In this document: in pieces, positions 42,393 to 51,904 of the stretch | How the letters are laid out: each line of letters opens with the position of its first letter | Position numbering within the stretch: the first letter of the stretch is position 1 | Source of the DNA: Bradyrhizobium sp. BR 10289 | GTDB taxonomy: Bacteria; Pseudomonadota; Alphaproteobacteria; Rhizobiales; Xanthobacteraceae | Length of the DNA stretch: 64,000 nt | NCBI RefSeq assembly: GCF_019455385.1 | Contig: NZ_JACOFR010000010.1 | Coordinates: 124,001 to 188,000, forward strand | Direction of reading: 5' to 3' | Made by a program: the position numbers and the translations under genes | Notes under the pieces: generated by a model | Database searches by the model: none | The model's input: the letters and a program-made list of their open reading frames with translations, nothing else | Told to the model about the DNA's origin: nothing

Positions 42393-43019
42393 ATGCCGCA
42401 GCCGCTCAACTATCTCAAGGAAACCGCCTCCCAGACCGCCGGCCCCTACGTCCATATCGGCCTGATCCCGGCCATGGCCGGCTTCGACATTTTCGAGAAG
42501 AACTTTTCCAACATGCTGGTGACGCCGAACACGCAAGGCGAGCGCATCACGCTGGAAGGCAAGGTACTCGACGGCACCGGAACGCCGCTGCGCGACGTGC
42601 TGCTGGAAATCTGGCAGGCCAATGCGAGTGGCCGCTACAACCATCCGGCCGATCGCTCGGCCGGCGGGCTGGATCAGGAGTTTCGCGGCTGGGGTCGGGC
42701 GGGCTCGGATTTCGACAGCGGCCTCGTGACGTTCGAGACCATCAAGCCGGGTGCGATCACCGACAAGACGGGGCGCACATGCGCGCCGCATGTCAATGTC
42801 TGGATCGTCGCGCGCGGCATCAACATCGGATTGAACACGCGGCTTTATTTCTCGGACGAGGAGACGGCCAACGCGGCCGATCCCGTGCTGAACCTGATCG
42901 AGCAGCCGTCCCGCCGCAAGACGCTGATCGCCACGCGCGGCGAGCGCGCCGGCAAGGTCGTGTATTCCTTCACGATCAATCTGCAGGGTCCGGACGAGAC
43001 GGTGTTCTTCGACGTGTGA
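42393..43019 (+). CDS. pcaG: protocatechuate 3,4-dioxygenase alpha subunit
   Basis: A 208-residue partner of PcaH with the same intradiol fold but lacking the iron ligand set. LKETASQTAGPYVHIGLIP at the start, LEIWQANASGRYNHPAD in the core and APHVNVWIVARGINIGLNTRLYF in place of the His-rich loop mark it as alpha. AGGAAA precedes ATG 42393. Alpha and beta together form the active multimer. The rest of the pca pathway (pcaB, C, D) is not in the window. Convergent with the SnoaL-like gene. Confidence 0.95.
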   Translation: MPQPLNYLKETASQTAGPYVHIGLIPAMAGFDIFEKNFSNMLVTPNTQGERITLEGKVLDGTGTPLRDVLLEIWQANASGRYNHPADRSAGGLDQEFRGWGRAGSDFDSGLVTFETIKPGAITDKTGRTCAPHVNVWIVARGINIGLNTRLYFSDEETANAADPVLNLIEQPSRRKTLIATRGERAGKVVYSFTINLQGPDETVFFDV

Positions 43020-43112
43020 CCTTCAGTCAGGCAAGGCCGGCTCCATCTGAAGATGAGCGGGTCTGCCTGATGGGAGAGGTTCGCCGGTTCCGGCATCATC
43101 GGGCGGAGAAGG

Positions 43113-43502
43113 CTAGAAACCGGTCGGGCCCACGGCGCCGATCCAGTGCTTCACCTTGGTCGGGTCCCTTTCGTCCATGTAGAAGAAGTGGACCATCGTC
43201 GGCCGCACCGGCGCAATGTTGGGGTCGTCGAAACGCATCGAGACCTCGCCGCGAAAGATCTTGAGCCGCGGGCTGTCCCAATACTCGATGACGTCGTGCA
43301 ATGCGGTGAAGCCGCGGTCGATGAACTGTCGCAGATTGTTGCGGATGGTCTCACGGCCGTGCCAGTCGGCGACGCCAAGATTGCAGATCGCGTCCTCGGT
43401 GAAACAATCAAAGCCCTTGCCGAATGTCTTGTCGTCGATCTCCCTCCACATCGCGAGGAGCCATTGCGGCGGTGCGGTCTTGGTGAAAGTCGTCGTGCTC
43501 AT
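43113..43502 (-). CDS. SnoaL-like (NTF2-fold) protein
   Basis: A 129-residue single-domain protein of the SnoaL/NTF2 cone fold: WREIDDKTFGKGFDCFTEDA, WHGRETIRNNLRQFIDRGF and EYWDSPRLKIFRGEVSMRF show the usual helix-strand pattern. Members act as small isomerases, hydrolases or ligand binders. GGAGGAG is well placed before ATG 43502. It follows the DJ-1-like gene by 12 bases on the same strand, so the two form an operon. Substrate unknown. Confidence 0.8.
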   Translation of the reverse strand: MSTTTFTKTAPPQWLLAMWREIDDKTFGKGFDCFTEDAICNLGVADWHGRETIRNNLRQFIDRGFTALHDVIEYWDSPRLKIFRGEVSMRFDDPNIAPVRPTMVHFFYMDERDPTKVKHWIGAVGPTGF

Positions 43503-43514
43503 CGATCTCCTCCG

Positions 43515-44228
43515 TCAGGCATCGACCGAGGCGATGCCGAGCCGAGCGGCTACGCGCCGCGCGGTCGCTTCCCGTTGCGCGGTGATGTCGGCGACTGCAC
43601 GTCTGGCCTGGTCCAGGATCGCGCCGGGGGCGCGCTCCGGTGTGCCGCTGTCGAACGGCGGTTCCGGCGCGTACTGCATGTAGAGCTGGATCGCGCGCGC
43701 GGCGTCGTCCCCGCGCAGCTCGGCCGCGAGCCGCAGGGCTCCGTCGATGCCGGCGGTGACACCGGCCGCGAAGATCCAGTTGCCGTCGACCACGACCCGG
43801 TCATTGACGGCGACGGCGCCGAACAGCGGCAGCAGGTGGAACGAGGCCCAATGCGTGGTCGCTCGTCGTCCCCTGAGCAGTCCCGCTGCGCCGAGCAGCA
43901 GGGCACCGGTGCAGACCGAGAATACGTTGCGCGCGCCGCCGGCCTGCCGCGCGATCCAGGCCAGAACGTCCTGGTTCTCCATCATGGCTTCCTGGCCGAA
44001 GCCGCCGGGCACATGCAGCACGTCGAGCTGGGGAGCATCGGCCAGCGTCGCATCCGGCGTCAACCGCAGGCCTTTGACGTCACGTACCGGGTCGGTCGTC
44101 ATGGCATAAACACGATAGGTCGCGTTCGGAATGCGCGACAGCACCTCGAACGGGCCGGTCAGGTCGATCTGGTCGAGGCCGTCGAACAGCAACGATCCGA
44201 TTTGCAGGTGCGTCTCAAGCGGGATCAT
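43515..44228 (-). CDS. DJ-1/PfpI-family enzyme, isonitrile hydratase-like
   Basis: A 237-residue protein. The nucleophile elbow FSVCTGALLLGAAGLL carries the conserved Cys, and LTGPFEVLSRIPNATYRVYAM is the DJ-1 opening. TAGIDGALRLAAELRG is common to isonitrile hydratase (InhA of Pseudomonas) and to GlxA-type regulators. There is no DNA-binding domain, so it is an enzyme rather than a regulator. It is head to head with the GlxA gene at 44279, and the two proteins share the motif SVCTGA(L/F)LLGA. Upstream member of the SnoaL operon. Confidence 0.8.
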   Translation of the reverse strand: MIPLETHLQIGSLLFDGLDQIDLTGPFEVLSRIPNATYRVYAMTTDPVRDVKGLRLTPDATLADAPQLDVLHVPGGFGQEAMMENQDVLAWIARQAGGARNVFSVCTGALLLGAAGLLRGRRATTHWASFHLLPLFGAVAVNDRVVVDGNWIFAAGVTAGIDGALRLAAELRGDDAARAIQLYMQYAPEPPFDSGTPERAPGAILDQARRAVADITAQREATARRVAARLGIASVDA

Positions 44229-44278
44229 GGGTTGGCTCTCAATTGGGTCTGGACAGGGACAGGCTAACGCGGCACGCT

Positions 44279-45319
44279 ATGGCGATAATGCCAAAGTCCC
44301 CTCGTTTCCCGCCAGATCGCGTTTTGCCCGCGTCTCCTCCCTCCGCGCGGACCGACGCGGTTCGCGTCATCGAAATGCTGGCGTATCCGGCCGTGCAGCT
44401 GCTCGACGTGACGGGACCGCTTCAGGTGTTCGCGACCGCCAACGAGCAGATCGTGCAGGCCGGCGGAACCGCGCCCTACGCCTTGCGCGTGGTTGCGAAT
44501 GACCGCTCGCGCGTTCAGGCCTCGTCGGGACTGGAGATCGCAACCGAGCCGCTTCCGCGCAGCACGAGCGCGCTGGATACGCTCGTGGTCGCGGGTGGCC
44601 CGGGCGTCGATCTCGCCGTCGCCGATCCGGTGCTGCTGGCCTGGCTAAGGCGGCGCGTGAAGAAGGCGCGCCGTGTCGCCTCGGTCTGCACCGGCGCGTT
44701 CCTGCTCGGCGCCTCGGGCACGCTCGACGGGCGGCGCGCGGTAACACATTGGTCGTATTGCTCCGAGCTTGCGCGGCGTTTTCCCGCGGTGCGCGTCGAG
44801 GCCGATCCGATCTTCGTGCGCGACGGCGCCGTCTGGACGTCCGCCGGCGTGACCTCCGGCATCGATCTCGCACTGGCTCTGGTGGAAGAGGATCTGGGCC
44901 GGGCCACGGCATTGGCAGTGGCGCGCTATCTGGTCGTCTTCCTCAAGCGTCCTGGCGGACAAGCGCAATTCAGTGAGGCGCTGTCGCTGCAATCGGCCGA
45001 GGATGAATTCGGTGCGCTGCACGACTGGATTGGCCGGCACCTCTCGGGCGAGCTGTCGCTGTCGAGAATGGCGAGGCAGGCCGGCATGAGCGAGCGGAGC
45101 TTCAGCCGGCACTATGCGAGAGCGACCGGGCAGACGCCGGCGCGCGCCGTCGAGCGATTGAGGGTGGAAGCCGCGCGGCGCATGCTGTCGGAGACTCGCC
45201 TGCCTGTGAAGAGCGTGTCGCGGCGCTGCGGGTTCGGGTCGGAGGAGACCATGCGCCGCAGCTTCCTGCGCGTGCTGGCCGCGACACCGCAGGACTACCG
45301 GAGCCGATTCGGCTCGTAG
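44279..45319 (+). CDS. GlxA-type regulator (DJ-1-like domain plus AraC HTH)
   Basis: A 346-residue regulator. Residues about 20-190 are DJ-1-like (PAVQLLDVTGPLQVF, SVCTGAFLLGASGTL with Cys, AGVTSGIDLALALVEEDLG), and residues about 225-345 form an AraC double helix-turn-helix (LSLSRMARQAGMSERSFSRHY and PVKSVSRRCGFGSEETMRRSF). It probably controls the divergent DJ-1/SnoaL operon, 50 bases away. Start taken at ATG 44279; ATG 44288 is as likely and neither has a strong ribosome site. Its 3' end overlaps that of the convergent pobR-like gene by 25 bases. Confidence 0.85.
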   Translation: MAIMPKSPRFPPDRVLPASPPSARTDAVRVIEMLAYPAVQLLDVTGPLQVFATANEQIVQAGGTAPYALRVVANDRSRVQASSGLEIATEPLPRSTSALDTLVVAGGPGVDLAVADPVLLAWLRRRVKKARRVASVCTGAFLLGASGTLDGRRAVTHWSYCSELARRFPAVRVEADPIFVRDGAVWTSAGVTSGIDLALALVEEDLGRATALAVARYLVVFLKRPGGQAQFSEALSLQSAEDEFGALHDWIGRHLSGELSLSRMARQAGMSERSFSRHYARATGQTPARAVERLRVEAARRMLSETRLPVKSVSRRCGFGSEETMRRSFLRVLAATPQDYRSRFGS

Positions 45320-46176
45320 CGCATGAGCTGTGCACGAAAGGCGCGCGGCGACAGGCCGGTGGCGGCGGTGTAGACGCGGCTGAAATAGGCGGGGTCCTCG
45401 AAGCCCAGGGCGTAGGCGATCGTCGAGATCGGCAGATTGGTATAGACGAGGTTGCGCCTTGCCTCGCGGATCAGCCGATTGAGGATCAAATGCGAGGCGG
45501 TGTCGCCGGTCGCCGCCCGCGTCACCCGGTTGAGATGGGTCGGCGTGATCGAGAGCGCGCCTGCGTAATCCGCAACGCTCCAGCGTTCCAAATGATGCTG
45601 CTCCAGCAGCGCCTCGAAGCGGCGAAAGAGCCCGCTCTCCGCCGTGCCGCTGCCGCCGCTCTCGCTGGTCAGCGCGCGGGCGACCAGCCCGATCATTGCC
45701 CCGGACAGCGCGCGCAGCACATGGGCGCGGCCGAAATCGCGCGCGGCGTGCTCGGCAAAAATCTGCTTCATGGTCGCGCGGATCTGCGGCGTGCCGCGCG
45801 CCACGGCCGATCGCGACAGGGCGCCGCGCAGCCCTTCGGCGGCGAGCAGCGCTTCGTCCAGCATCTCGGCGGCGATGGTCAGCACCCAGCCTTGCGTGTC
45901 GGGCACGAAACGGAAGCCGTGGACGTGCCCGACCGGTACGTTGACGATCTGCATCGGCTTGAGCGGCACCACGCGTCCGTCGAGCGTCGCCTCGCCGCCG
46001 CCGCGCTCGATCAGCAGCACCTGATGCAGCCGGGCATGCCGGTGCACGGCCAGCGTCCAGTCGTGCAGCACCGAGCGCGACGCAATCGTCTCGCAATGCA
46101 CGACGTCGGGCAGGTCGCCGGACTCGCCGAACAGATTGTAGACCCGGATCGCCGGGGCGGGGGCTGCGGCTCTCAT
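45295..46176 (-). CDS. pobR: AraC-family regulator, PobR-like
   Basis: A 293-residue regulator. The cupin-like N-terminus has VHRHARLHQVLLIERGGGEATLDG and PLKPMQIVNVPVGHVHGFRF. The C-terminal AraC domain has WSVADYAGALSITPTHLNRVTRAATG and PISTIAYALGFEDPAYFSRVY. This layout and divergence from pobA, 86 bases away, fit PobR of alphaproteobacteria, which activates pobA in the presence of 4-hydroxybenzoate. Start 46176 (MRAAAPAPA) chosen because the conserved domain follows; an upstream frame extends into the pobA leader. Confidence 0.85.
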   Translation of the reverse strand: MRAAAPAPAIRVYNLFGESGDLPDVVHCETIASRSVLHDWTLAVHRHARLHQVLLIERGGGEATLDGRVVPLKPMQIVNVPVGHVHGFRFVPDTQGWVLTIAAEMLDEALLAAEGLRGALSRSAVARGTPQIRATMKQIFAEHAARDFGRAHVLRALSGAMIGLVARALTSESGGSGTAESGLFRRFEALLEQHHLERWSVADYAGALSITPTHLNRVTRAATGDTASHLILNRLIREARRNLVYTNLPISTIAYALGFEDPAYFSRVYTAATGLSPRAFRAQLMRYEPNRLR

Positions 46177-46262
46177 GTTCGAATTGTACAAGACAAAGGC
46201 GAAAGCCTCCATCGGTTTGCTCGGCCTGATCTGCAAAAAAGTGCCGACGGGAGGACGCAAAA

Positions 46263-47435
46263 ATGAAAGTTCAGGTCTGCATCATCGGCGGTGGGCCATC
46301 CGGGCTGCTGCTGTCCCAGCTCCTGCACCTGAAGGGCATCGACACCATCGTGCTGGAGAAATACAGCCGCGATCACGTGCTCGCCCGCATCCGCGCCGGC
46401 GTGCTCGAGCATGGCTTTGCCAAGCTGATGCGTGAGGCGCAATGCGGCGAGCGGATGGACCGCGAGGGCGAGATCCATGGCGGATTCGAGATCGCTCATG
46501 ACGGGGAGCTCTCCCACATCGACCTGCACAAGCATTCCGGCGGCAATTCGGTGCTGGTCTACGGCCAGACCGAGCTGACGCGCGATCTCTACGAGGCGCG
46601 TGACCGCCTCGGCGGCAAGGTCGTGCACAATGCGGAAGATGTGACGCCGCATGATCTGGCCTCGGACCGGCCGTACGTGACGTATCGGTCGAACGACGAG
46701 ATCATCCGTGTCGATTGCGACTACATTGTCGGCGCCGACGGTTTCCACGGCGTCAGCCGCAGGTCGATCCCGAACGACGTGCTGCGCGAATACGAGAAGG
46801 TCTATCCGTTCGGCTGGCTCGGCGTGCTGTCGCGCACCAGGCCGGTGTCGCCGGAGCTGATCTATGCCAAGCACGAGCGCGGCTTCGCGCTGTGTTCGCT
46901 GCGCTCGCAGGTGCTCAGCCGCTACTACATCCAGGTGCCCTTGACCGACAAGGTGGAGGACTGGAGTGACGAAGCGTTCTGGGCCGAGTTGAAGCGTCGC
47001 CTGCCGGGCGAGGTCGCGGGCCGCCTGATCACGGGCCCGTCGATCGAGAAGAGCATCGCGCCGCTGCGCAGTTTCGTCGCCGAACCGATGAGCTATGGCC
47101 GCCTGTTCCTCGCCGGCGACGCCGCCCATATCGTGCCGCCGACCGGCGCGCGCGGGCTGAACAGCGCGGCGTCCGACATCTACTATCTCTACCACGGCAT
47201 GCTCGCGCATTATCAGCACGGCGACGATTCCGGCCTCGAAGGCTATTCCGCCAAGGCGCTCGCCCGGATCTGGAAGGCGCAACGCTTTTCGTGGTGGATG
47301 ACGATGATGCTGCATCGGTTTCCCGACCGGCTCGAATATGAGGACCGGCTGCAACAGACGGAGCTGGACTATCTGCTGTCGTCCGAGACGGCGCAGCGCC
47401 TGCTCGCGGAGAATTATGTAGGATTGCCGTTTTAG
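46263..47435 (+). CDS. pobA: 4-hydroxybenzoate 3-monooxygenase
   Basis: A 390-residue flavoprotein that converts 4-hydroxybenzoate to protocatechuate with NADPH and oxygen. The GGGPSG motif at residues 9-14 binds FAD; RIRAGVLEHG, GADGFHGVSRRSIP and GDAAHIVPPTGARGLN are the PobA-specific forms. SRYYIQVPL holds the substrate-side Ser/Tyr. GGGAGGA lies six bases before ATG 46263. Product feeds pcaGH about 4 kb away. Convergent with the cyclase gene. Confidence 0.96.
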   Translation: MKVQVCIIGGGPSGLLLSQLLHLKGIDTIVLEKYSRDHVLARIRAGVLEHGFAKLMREAQCGERMDREGEIHGGFEIAHDGELSHIDLHKHSGGNSVLVYGQTELTRDLYEARDRLGGKVVHNAEDVTPHDLASDRPYVTYRSNDEIIRVDCDYIVGADGFHGVSRRSIPNDVLREYEKVYPFGWLGVLSRTRPVSPELIYAKHERGFALCSLRSQVLSRYYIQVPLTDKVEDWSDEAFWAELKRRLPGEVAGRLITGPSIEKSIAPLRSFVAEPMSYGRLFLAGDAAHIVPPTGARGLNSAASDIYYLYHGMLAHYQHGDDSGLEGYSAKALARIWKAQRFSWWMTMMLHRFPDRLEYEDRLQQTELDYLLSSETAQRLLAENYVGLPF

Positions 47436-47463
47436 CGGTGCCGAGAGCGCCGCGAGATCCGGG

Positions 47464-49614
47464 CTACTTCCCTTCCAGGATATTGACCGGTGTCCAGTCC
47501 GGTGGCGGCGGATTTGCGCTGAGCGCCTTCGCGCGCTTTGCGAACAGCGCTGACGCCGGGTCAACTTTCGCCATTCGTTCGAACGCCTCTGCCGCCTTCG
47601 CAAACGTCCGCGCGCGCCAGCACGCCAGCCCTTCCGTATACGCGGCCGCTACCTTGGTCTGCTCGCTGCTCTCCGCGCCCTTCTCGGCGAGCGGCTCGAA
47701 TACCCTGATCGCCTCGCCGCGGCCCATCACCCGGATTGCGTCCAGCTCACGCCAGGCAAAAGCGTCGCCGCTCTGCGCCATGGTCGTTTCCGAGGCCATG
47801 ATCGCGGTGCCGTAATATTTGTTGGCGCCTTCGAGGCGCGAGGCGACGTTCACGGTGTCGCTCATCACGGTGTAGTTGAAGCGGCGGCGCGAGCCGATAT
47901 TGCCGACCACGGCTTCGCCGCTGTTGAGGCCGATGCGGTGCGACAGGCCGTGGCCGGCGAAGGCGGGGTGGTTGGCGTTGAGCTCGGCCAGTCTGTCGTG
48001 GCACTTCAGCGCCGCGCGCACCGCGTTGCGCGCGTGGGCGGGATCGTCGGCCGGCGCGCCGAACATGGCGACGATGGAATCGCCGATATATTTGTCGACA
48101 TAACCGCCGTGGCCCTCGATGATATCGGTCATGGCCGAGAGATATTCGTTCATCAGCGTCACCAGCTCGCCCGGCGTCATCTTCTCCGCAATGGAAGAGA
48201 AGCCGCTGAGGTCGGAGAAGAACATGGTGACGTTGCGCATCTCGCCGCCGAGCGCCGGCATCTTGCCGGAGGCGACCATGGTGTCGATCACTTCGGGCGC
48301 GAGATAGAAGGCAAAGCTCTTGCGTAGAAAGCGCTCATCGCGATCGGCCAGCACGAAGCGGTAGCTGGTCATCATCGCGAGCGCGGTAAGGCTTGCGAGC
48401 GCAGGCTCGGTCAACGGCAGCGCCAGAGCGTGGACGAACGCGCCGACGGCAACGGCCGTATAAACGGCTACCAGAGCGAACCAGGCGATCAGCGCACCGC
48501 CCGGTGCAAGCATGCAGGCTGCGAAAGCGATCGCGGCGGCAAACAACACCGTGAGGATGGTCCGCGTGGGAAAGCCGAGCTCGGTGACGGCGTCGTGCTC
48601 GATCAGATTTCGGACCACAGCGGCATGCACGAACACACCCGCGACGTCGCTACGCGCCTTCTGCGCGCTGCTCTTCGGGGCGGGCTGGGCACATCGGGCG
48701 GCCGACGTTCCATCATAGCCGCCTGAGAGGCGCATCGACGTCAGCTTGCGATCCTCGAAATTGAGGATGGTGCCGAGCAGCACGACCTTGCCGTTAAAGG
48801 CACGGCGGAAGAAGTCGCTGTCGCCCTTTTCTAGGCACGCCCGCAGGTCGGCGAAAGAATAGGTCGGCACGTCGCGACCCATGCCACGGTAATTGAGGGT
48901 CAGCGTGTTCGGCACTGTGCTTGGGATGGCATAGCCGGACAAGATCGTTGCGCCGGACGGACCGGTCTGCGGCTCTGCACCGAGTGCATGAGCAGCCAGC
49001 TCGACGGCCATGGCGGGCACCTGTTTGCCGCCGACAGAGAAGCTCAGAGGCATCCGCCGGATCACGTCGTCTGTGTCGGTATGAACGTTGAGGGCGCGGA
49101 CATTGTTTTTCACCGCAAGGCGCTGTGCGAGGTAAGGCACATCCGGATGGTCATTGCTGAGGATCTCACCAAGCACCAGCTTGCCGTTATCGGAAAGCTT
49201 GCGCAGGGCGATGAGATAATCCCGGTCAAATCCCCTCATGCGCGCGCCAAGCGGCGCGTCGCCAAAGGGAATTTCCGATTGCTCGATCGAGCTCGGAAAG
49301 ATGACGTCGTAGCCGATCACCTTGGCGCCGCCGTCGGCAATGCCGGTGAGCACCCGGCCGATCTCGCGTGTCCAGGTCTGCGTCGGCGATCCCCTGAAGG
49401 GCGGCGTGTCGTAGGTCTCGCCGTCGATGGCCACGACGACGACCGGTGATGTCAAGGGATCGCGGTGTTCGGGGACGAGCCAGCCGCGCAGCGCCGTGAG
49501 GATGTCGAGTGAGAGGCCTTGCAGCGCCTGAAGCGGTGGAGACGTGAAGATCGCGCCCGCAAGGAGCGCAATCAGGATCGCCGCAACGATGTCCCGCCCA
49601 CCGATCCGCCGCAT
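47464..49614 (-). CDS. CHASE2 class III adenylate cyclase
   Basis: A 716-residue membrane cyclase. An N-terminal TM helix (about 8-28) leads into a large extracytoplasmic CHASE2 sensor (about 30-335), followed by three TM helices (about 355-435) and a cyclase domain. FFSDLSGFSSIAE gives the metal Asp, GGYVDKYIGDSIVAMFG the second metal site with the adenine-specific Lys, and VMSDTVNVASRLEG the catalytic Asn/Arg. A TPR-like tail follows. These residues point to ATP rather than GTP. Start 49614 lies 19 bases after the stop of the FecR-like gene, so the two are an operon. Confidence 0.88.
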   Translation of the reverse strand: MRRIGGRDIVAAILIALLAGAIFTSPPLQALQGLSLDILTALRGWLVPEHRDPLTSPVVVVAIDGETYDTPPFRGSPTQTWTREIGRVLTGIADGGAKVIGYDVIFPSSIEQSEIPFGDAPLGARMRGFDRDYLIALRKLSDNGKLVLGEILSNDHPDVPYLAQRLAVKNNVRALNVHTDTDDVIRRMPLSFSVGGKQVPAMAVELAAHALGAEPQTGPSGATILSGYAIPSTVPNTLTLNYRGMGRDVPTYSFADLRACLEKGDSDFFRRAFNGKVVLLGTILNFEDRKLTSMRLSGGYDGTSAARCAQPAPKSSAQKARSDVAGVFVHAAVVRNLIEHDAVTELGFPTRTILTVLFAAAIAFAACMLAPGGALIAWFALVAVYTAVAVGAFVHALALPLTEPALASLTALAMMTSYRFVLADRDERFLRKSFAFYLAPEVIDTMVASGKMPALGGEMRNVTMFFSDLSGFSSIAEKMTPGELVTLMNEYLSAMTDIIEGHGGYVDKYIGDSIVAMFGAPADDPAHARNAVRAALKCHDRLAELNANHPAFAGHGLSHRIGLNSGEAVVGNIGSRRRFNYTVMSDTVNVASRLEGANKYYGTAIMASETTMAQSGDAFAWRELDAIRVMGRGEAIRVFEPLAEKGAESSEQTKVAAAYTEGLACWRARTFAKAAEAFERMAKVDPASALFAKRAKALSANPPPPDWTPVNILEGK

Positions 49615-49633
49615 CGCCCTGTCGCCAGGCCGC

Positions 49634-50305
49634 CTATTCGAGCCGCAGCAGGCGACCGACGATCGGCGTCGGCGACGAGGTGGCGCTGGCGTCGACCTGG
49701 AAGGCATAGCGCTTGGCACCGAGAATGGCGAGATAGCTGCCGCCCGGCGTCAGCGACTTGCCAGCCTTGGCAAAGTCATAGAACTTGCCGCCGACCATGA
49801 TCTCGCTCTTGAGCGGGATGCTGATGCTGGGCTCCTTGCCGTCGGTGCGCTCGATCACGAGCGTGCTGCCGCTCTTGGCCTGCACCAGCGGGGCCGTGCC
49901 GTAGAGCGTCGGCAGCTTGGCAGGCACGCCACCTTTGGCATCCGAGCGCATGGTGCGGAACGTGGTGGCGGCGCTCTGGTTGGCCTCGCGCTCGGACAGC
50001 TTTACCGCATTGGTGTCGCAGGGGACCGTTTCCCGCTTGACGTCGCCGAGCTGCACGGTGCTTTGCTCGGCGCCGACCAGCACGACGCCTTCGCTGATGG
50101 TCTCGCGGACGCAGGATTTGAGATAGCTGAGCGTCACGCTCGCCTTCGGGCCGAGCTTGATGATCTTGCCCGGCGCCACATAGTCCATGAAGGCGATGCC
50201 GTCGACCTTGCCTTGCACGTCCTCGATGATCGCGGCCGGGGTCTCCGCCAAGGCGGGTGCGGCAACACAAAACGCGCCGACAACGGCGCCGATCAGGCTT
50301 CTCAT
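49634..50305 (-). CDS. secreted FecR-domain-like protein
   Basis: A 223-residue exported protein. Signal peptide 1-20 (MRSLIGAVVGAFCVAAPALA) precedes AAIIEDVQGKVDGIAFMDYVAPGKIIKLGPKASVTLSYLKSCVRETI, the FecR-type beta fold in which a short conserved strand repeats. It lacks the FecI-binding cytoplasmic part, so it is not a sigma-factor regulator. Such proteins commonly pair with CHASE2 cyclases, as here. Start 50305 gives a clean signal peptide; ATG 50317 would add four residues. Confidence 0.75.
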   Translation of the reverse strand: MRSLIGAVVGAFCVAAPALAETPAAIIEDVQGKVDGIAFMDYVAPGKIIKLGPKASVTLSYLKSCVRETISEGVVLVGAEQSTVQLGDVKRETVPCDTNAVKLSEREANQSAATTFRTMRSDAKGGVPAKLPTLYGTAPLVQAKSGSTLVIERTDGKEPSISIPLKSEIMVGGKFYDFAKAGKSLTPGGSYLAILGAKRYAFQVDASATSSPTPIVGRLLRLE

Positions 50306-50493
50306 GGGTATTCTCATTCCGTTCGACCGATACTCTGCCGGTCCCCGCCCTGATCCAATGCTTAGCATCGGAGCGCCCAGGCATGTGTGACCAGAATCAC
50401 TCTTGGTTATTGGTGCCACTTTAGCAGCAACAGGTTCAAACCGGCGGCCGGAGAAAACAGAGCTGCGGCAAGCTCTTGCCCGGATTGACGAGG

Positions 50494-51618
50494 TCAGTCG
50501 GCCGGAATGGCCTGGACCGGACGGCTCTCAGCCGCACTCTCTATATCAGGAACGAGTGTGGCCTCGGTTTTCTGGAATGGCGTCACCTGCTGCCCGGCGG
50601 CGATCTCCACGACCTCGCTCCAGCGCGACAGAAAGGCTTCGACGCAGGCCGGGTCGAACTGCCGGCCCTGGTTCTCGACCAGATAGTTGCGGGCGACGTC
50701 CAGCGGCATCGGCTCTTTATATGGCCGCCGTGTCGTCAGGGCGTCGAACACGTCGGCGACCGCCACCACGCGGGCGGCAACCGGTATCTCCTCCGCCTTC
50801 AGGCCGTTCGGATAGCCGGCGCCGTCCCAGCGCTCATGGTGGCCTGCGGCAATCTGCGCCCCGAGCTGGATCAGCTCGCAGCTGGAGTCCGCCAGGATCC
50901 TCTCGCCGATGGTCGCATGGGTGCGGATGACGGCCATCTCCTCGTCGGTGAGCTTGCCGGGCTTGAGCAGGATCTTGTCGGGAATGGCGACCTTGCCGAC
51001 GTCGTGCAGGGGCGCGGCGAGATAGATGTCGCGGCAGAGGCGGGGCGGCAGGCCGAGCTCTTCGGCGATGATACGGCTGTAGCGGGCAACCCGCAGCGTG
51101 TGCTCGCCGGTGTCGTTGTCGCGGTATTCGACCGCGAGCGCCAGCCGCAGGATGATCTCCTCCTCGCGCTCGCCGAGTTTCCGGGTTGCTGCCGCGACGG
51201 CACTCGCAAGATCGGCAGCGCGGTCGTTCTGCTTGCGCACGGCTGCACCAAGGCGCACCAAATTCCGGAGGCGCACCGTCATCTCGACGCTCTGCGGTGC
51301 CTTCGGCAGGAAATCGGTTGCACCAGCCTGCAGCGCTTCCATCTTCACGTCGTCGGTCTGGCGCGAGGTGATCATCGCGATCGGAATATCGGCGCAGCCG
51401 GGCAACGTGCGGAAGGTGCGGATGAAGCTGATGCCGTCCATGTGCGGCATCTCATAGTCGACCAGCACGAGATCGAACACGCGCTCGCGCGCACAAGCCA
51501 GCGCGTCCACGGGGTCGAGAAAGCTCGTGACCTCGACGAGGCCGTCCGCTTCGATATGACGTGTCAGGAAGTTGAGGACAGAGCGGCTGTCATCAACCAG
51601 AAGCGCTTGGGTCAGCAT
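50494..51618 (-). CDS. HD-GYP response regulator (c-di-GMP phosphodiesterase)
   Basis: A 374-residue two-domain protein. The receiver domain has Asp9/Asp10 and phospho-acceptor Asp54 (LVDYEMPHMDG). A linker helix leads to HD-GYP with His205-Asp206 (LHDVGK) and HHERWDGAGYP (260-270), all intact, so c-di-GMP hydrolysis to GMP is expected. Divergent from the chemotaxis operon across a gap of 286 bases. Could be phosphorylated by CheA or another kinase (inference). Confidence 0.92.
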   Translation of the reverse strand: MLTQALLVDDSRSVLNFLTRHIEADGLVEVTSFLDPVDALACARERVFDLVLVDYEMPHMDGISFIRTFRTLPGCADIPIAMITSRQTDDVKMEALQAGATDFLPKAPQSVEMTVRLRNLVRLGAAVRKQNDRAADLASAVAAATRKLGEREEEIILRLALAVEYRDNDTGEHTLRVARYSRIIAEELGLPPRLCRDIYLAAPLHDVGKVAIPDKILLKPGKLTDEEMAVIRTHATIGERILADSSCELIQLGAQIAAGHHERWDGAGYPNGLKAEEIPVAARVVAVADVFDALTTRRPYKEPMPLDVARNYLVENQGRQFDPACVEAFLSRWSEVVEIAAGQQVTPFQKTEATLVPDIESAAESRPVQAIPAD

Positions 51619-51904
51619 CGGCGGCCGGACTGTTCGGATGGCGAAGCATGACCTCAACAAGTAGCCGTTGCGATTTAACGCGAAGCAAACGTTTCGCCTG
51701 CGGCGAACTGACTCAAGACTGCGCACAACGCATGAGATTTGAGCGGGCTATGCACGGATGCATGCGGACGCGAAGTTATTCGATATGTGACCCGTAGTTG
51801 TACGGGGGTGCCCATTAGGGGTTTGAACACTCTCCATAACGAATAGTCGTCGCGCGGGATTCGCGTCGCGCGTGCAGCGCATCCTGAGGAAATTTGGGGG
51901 ACGA

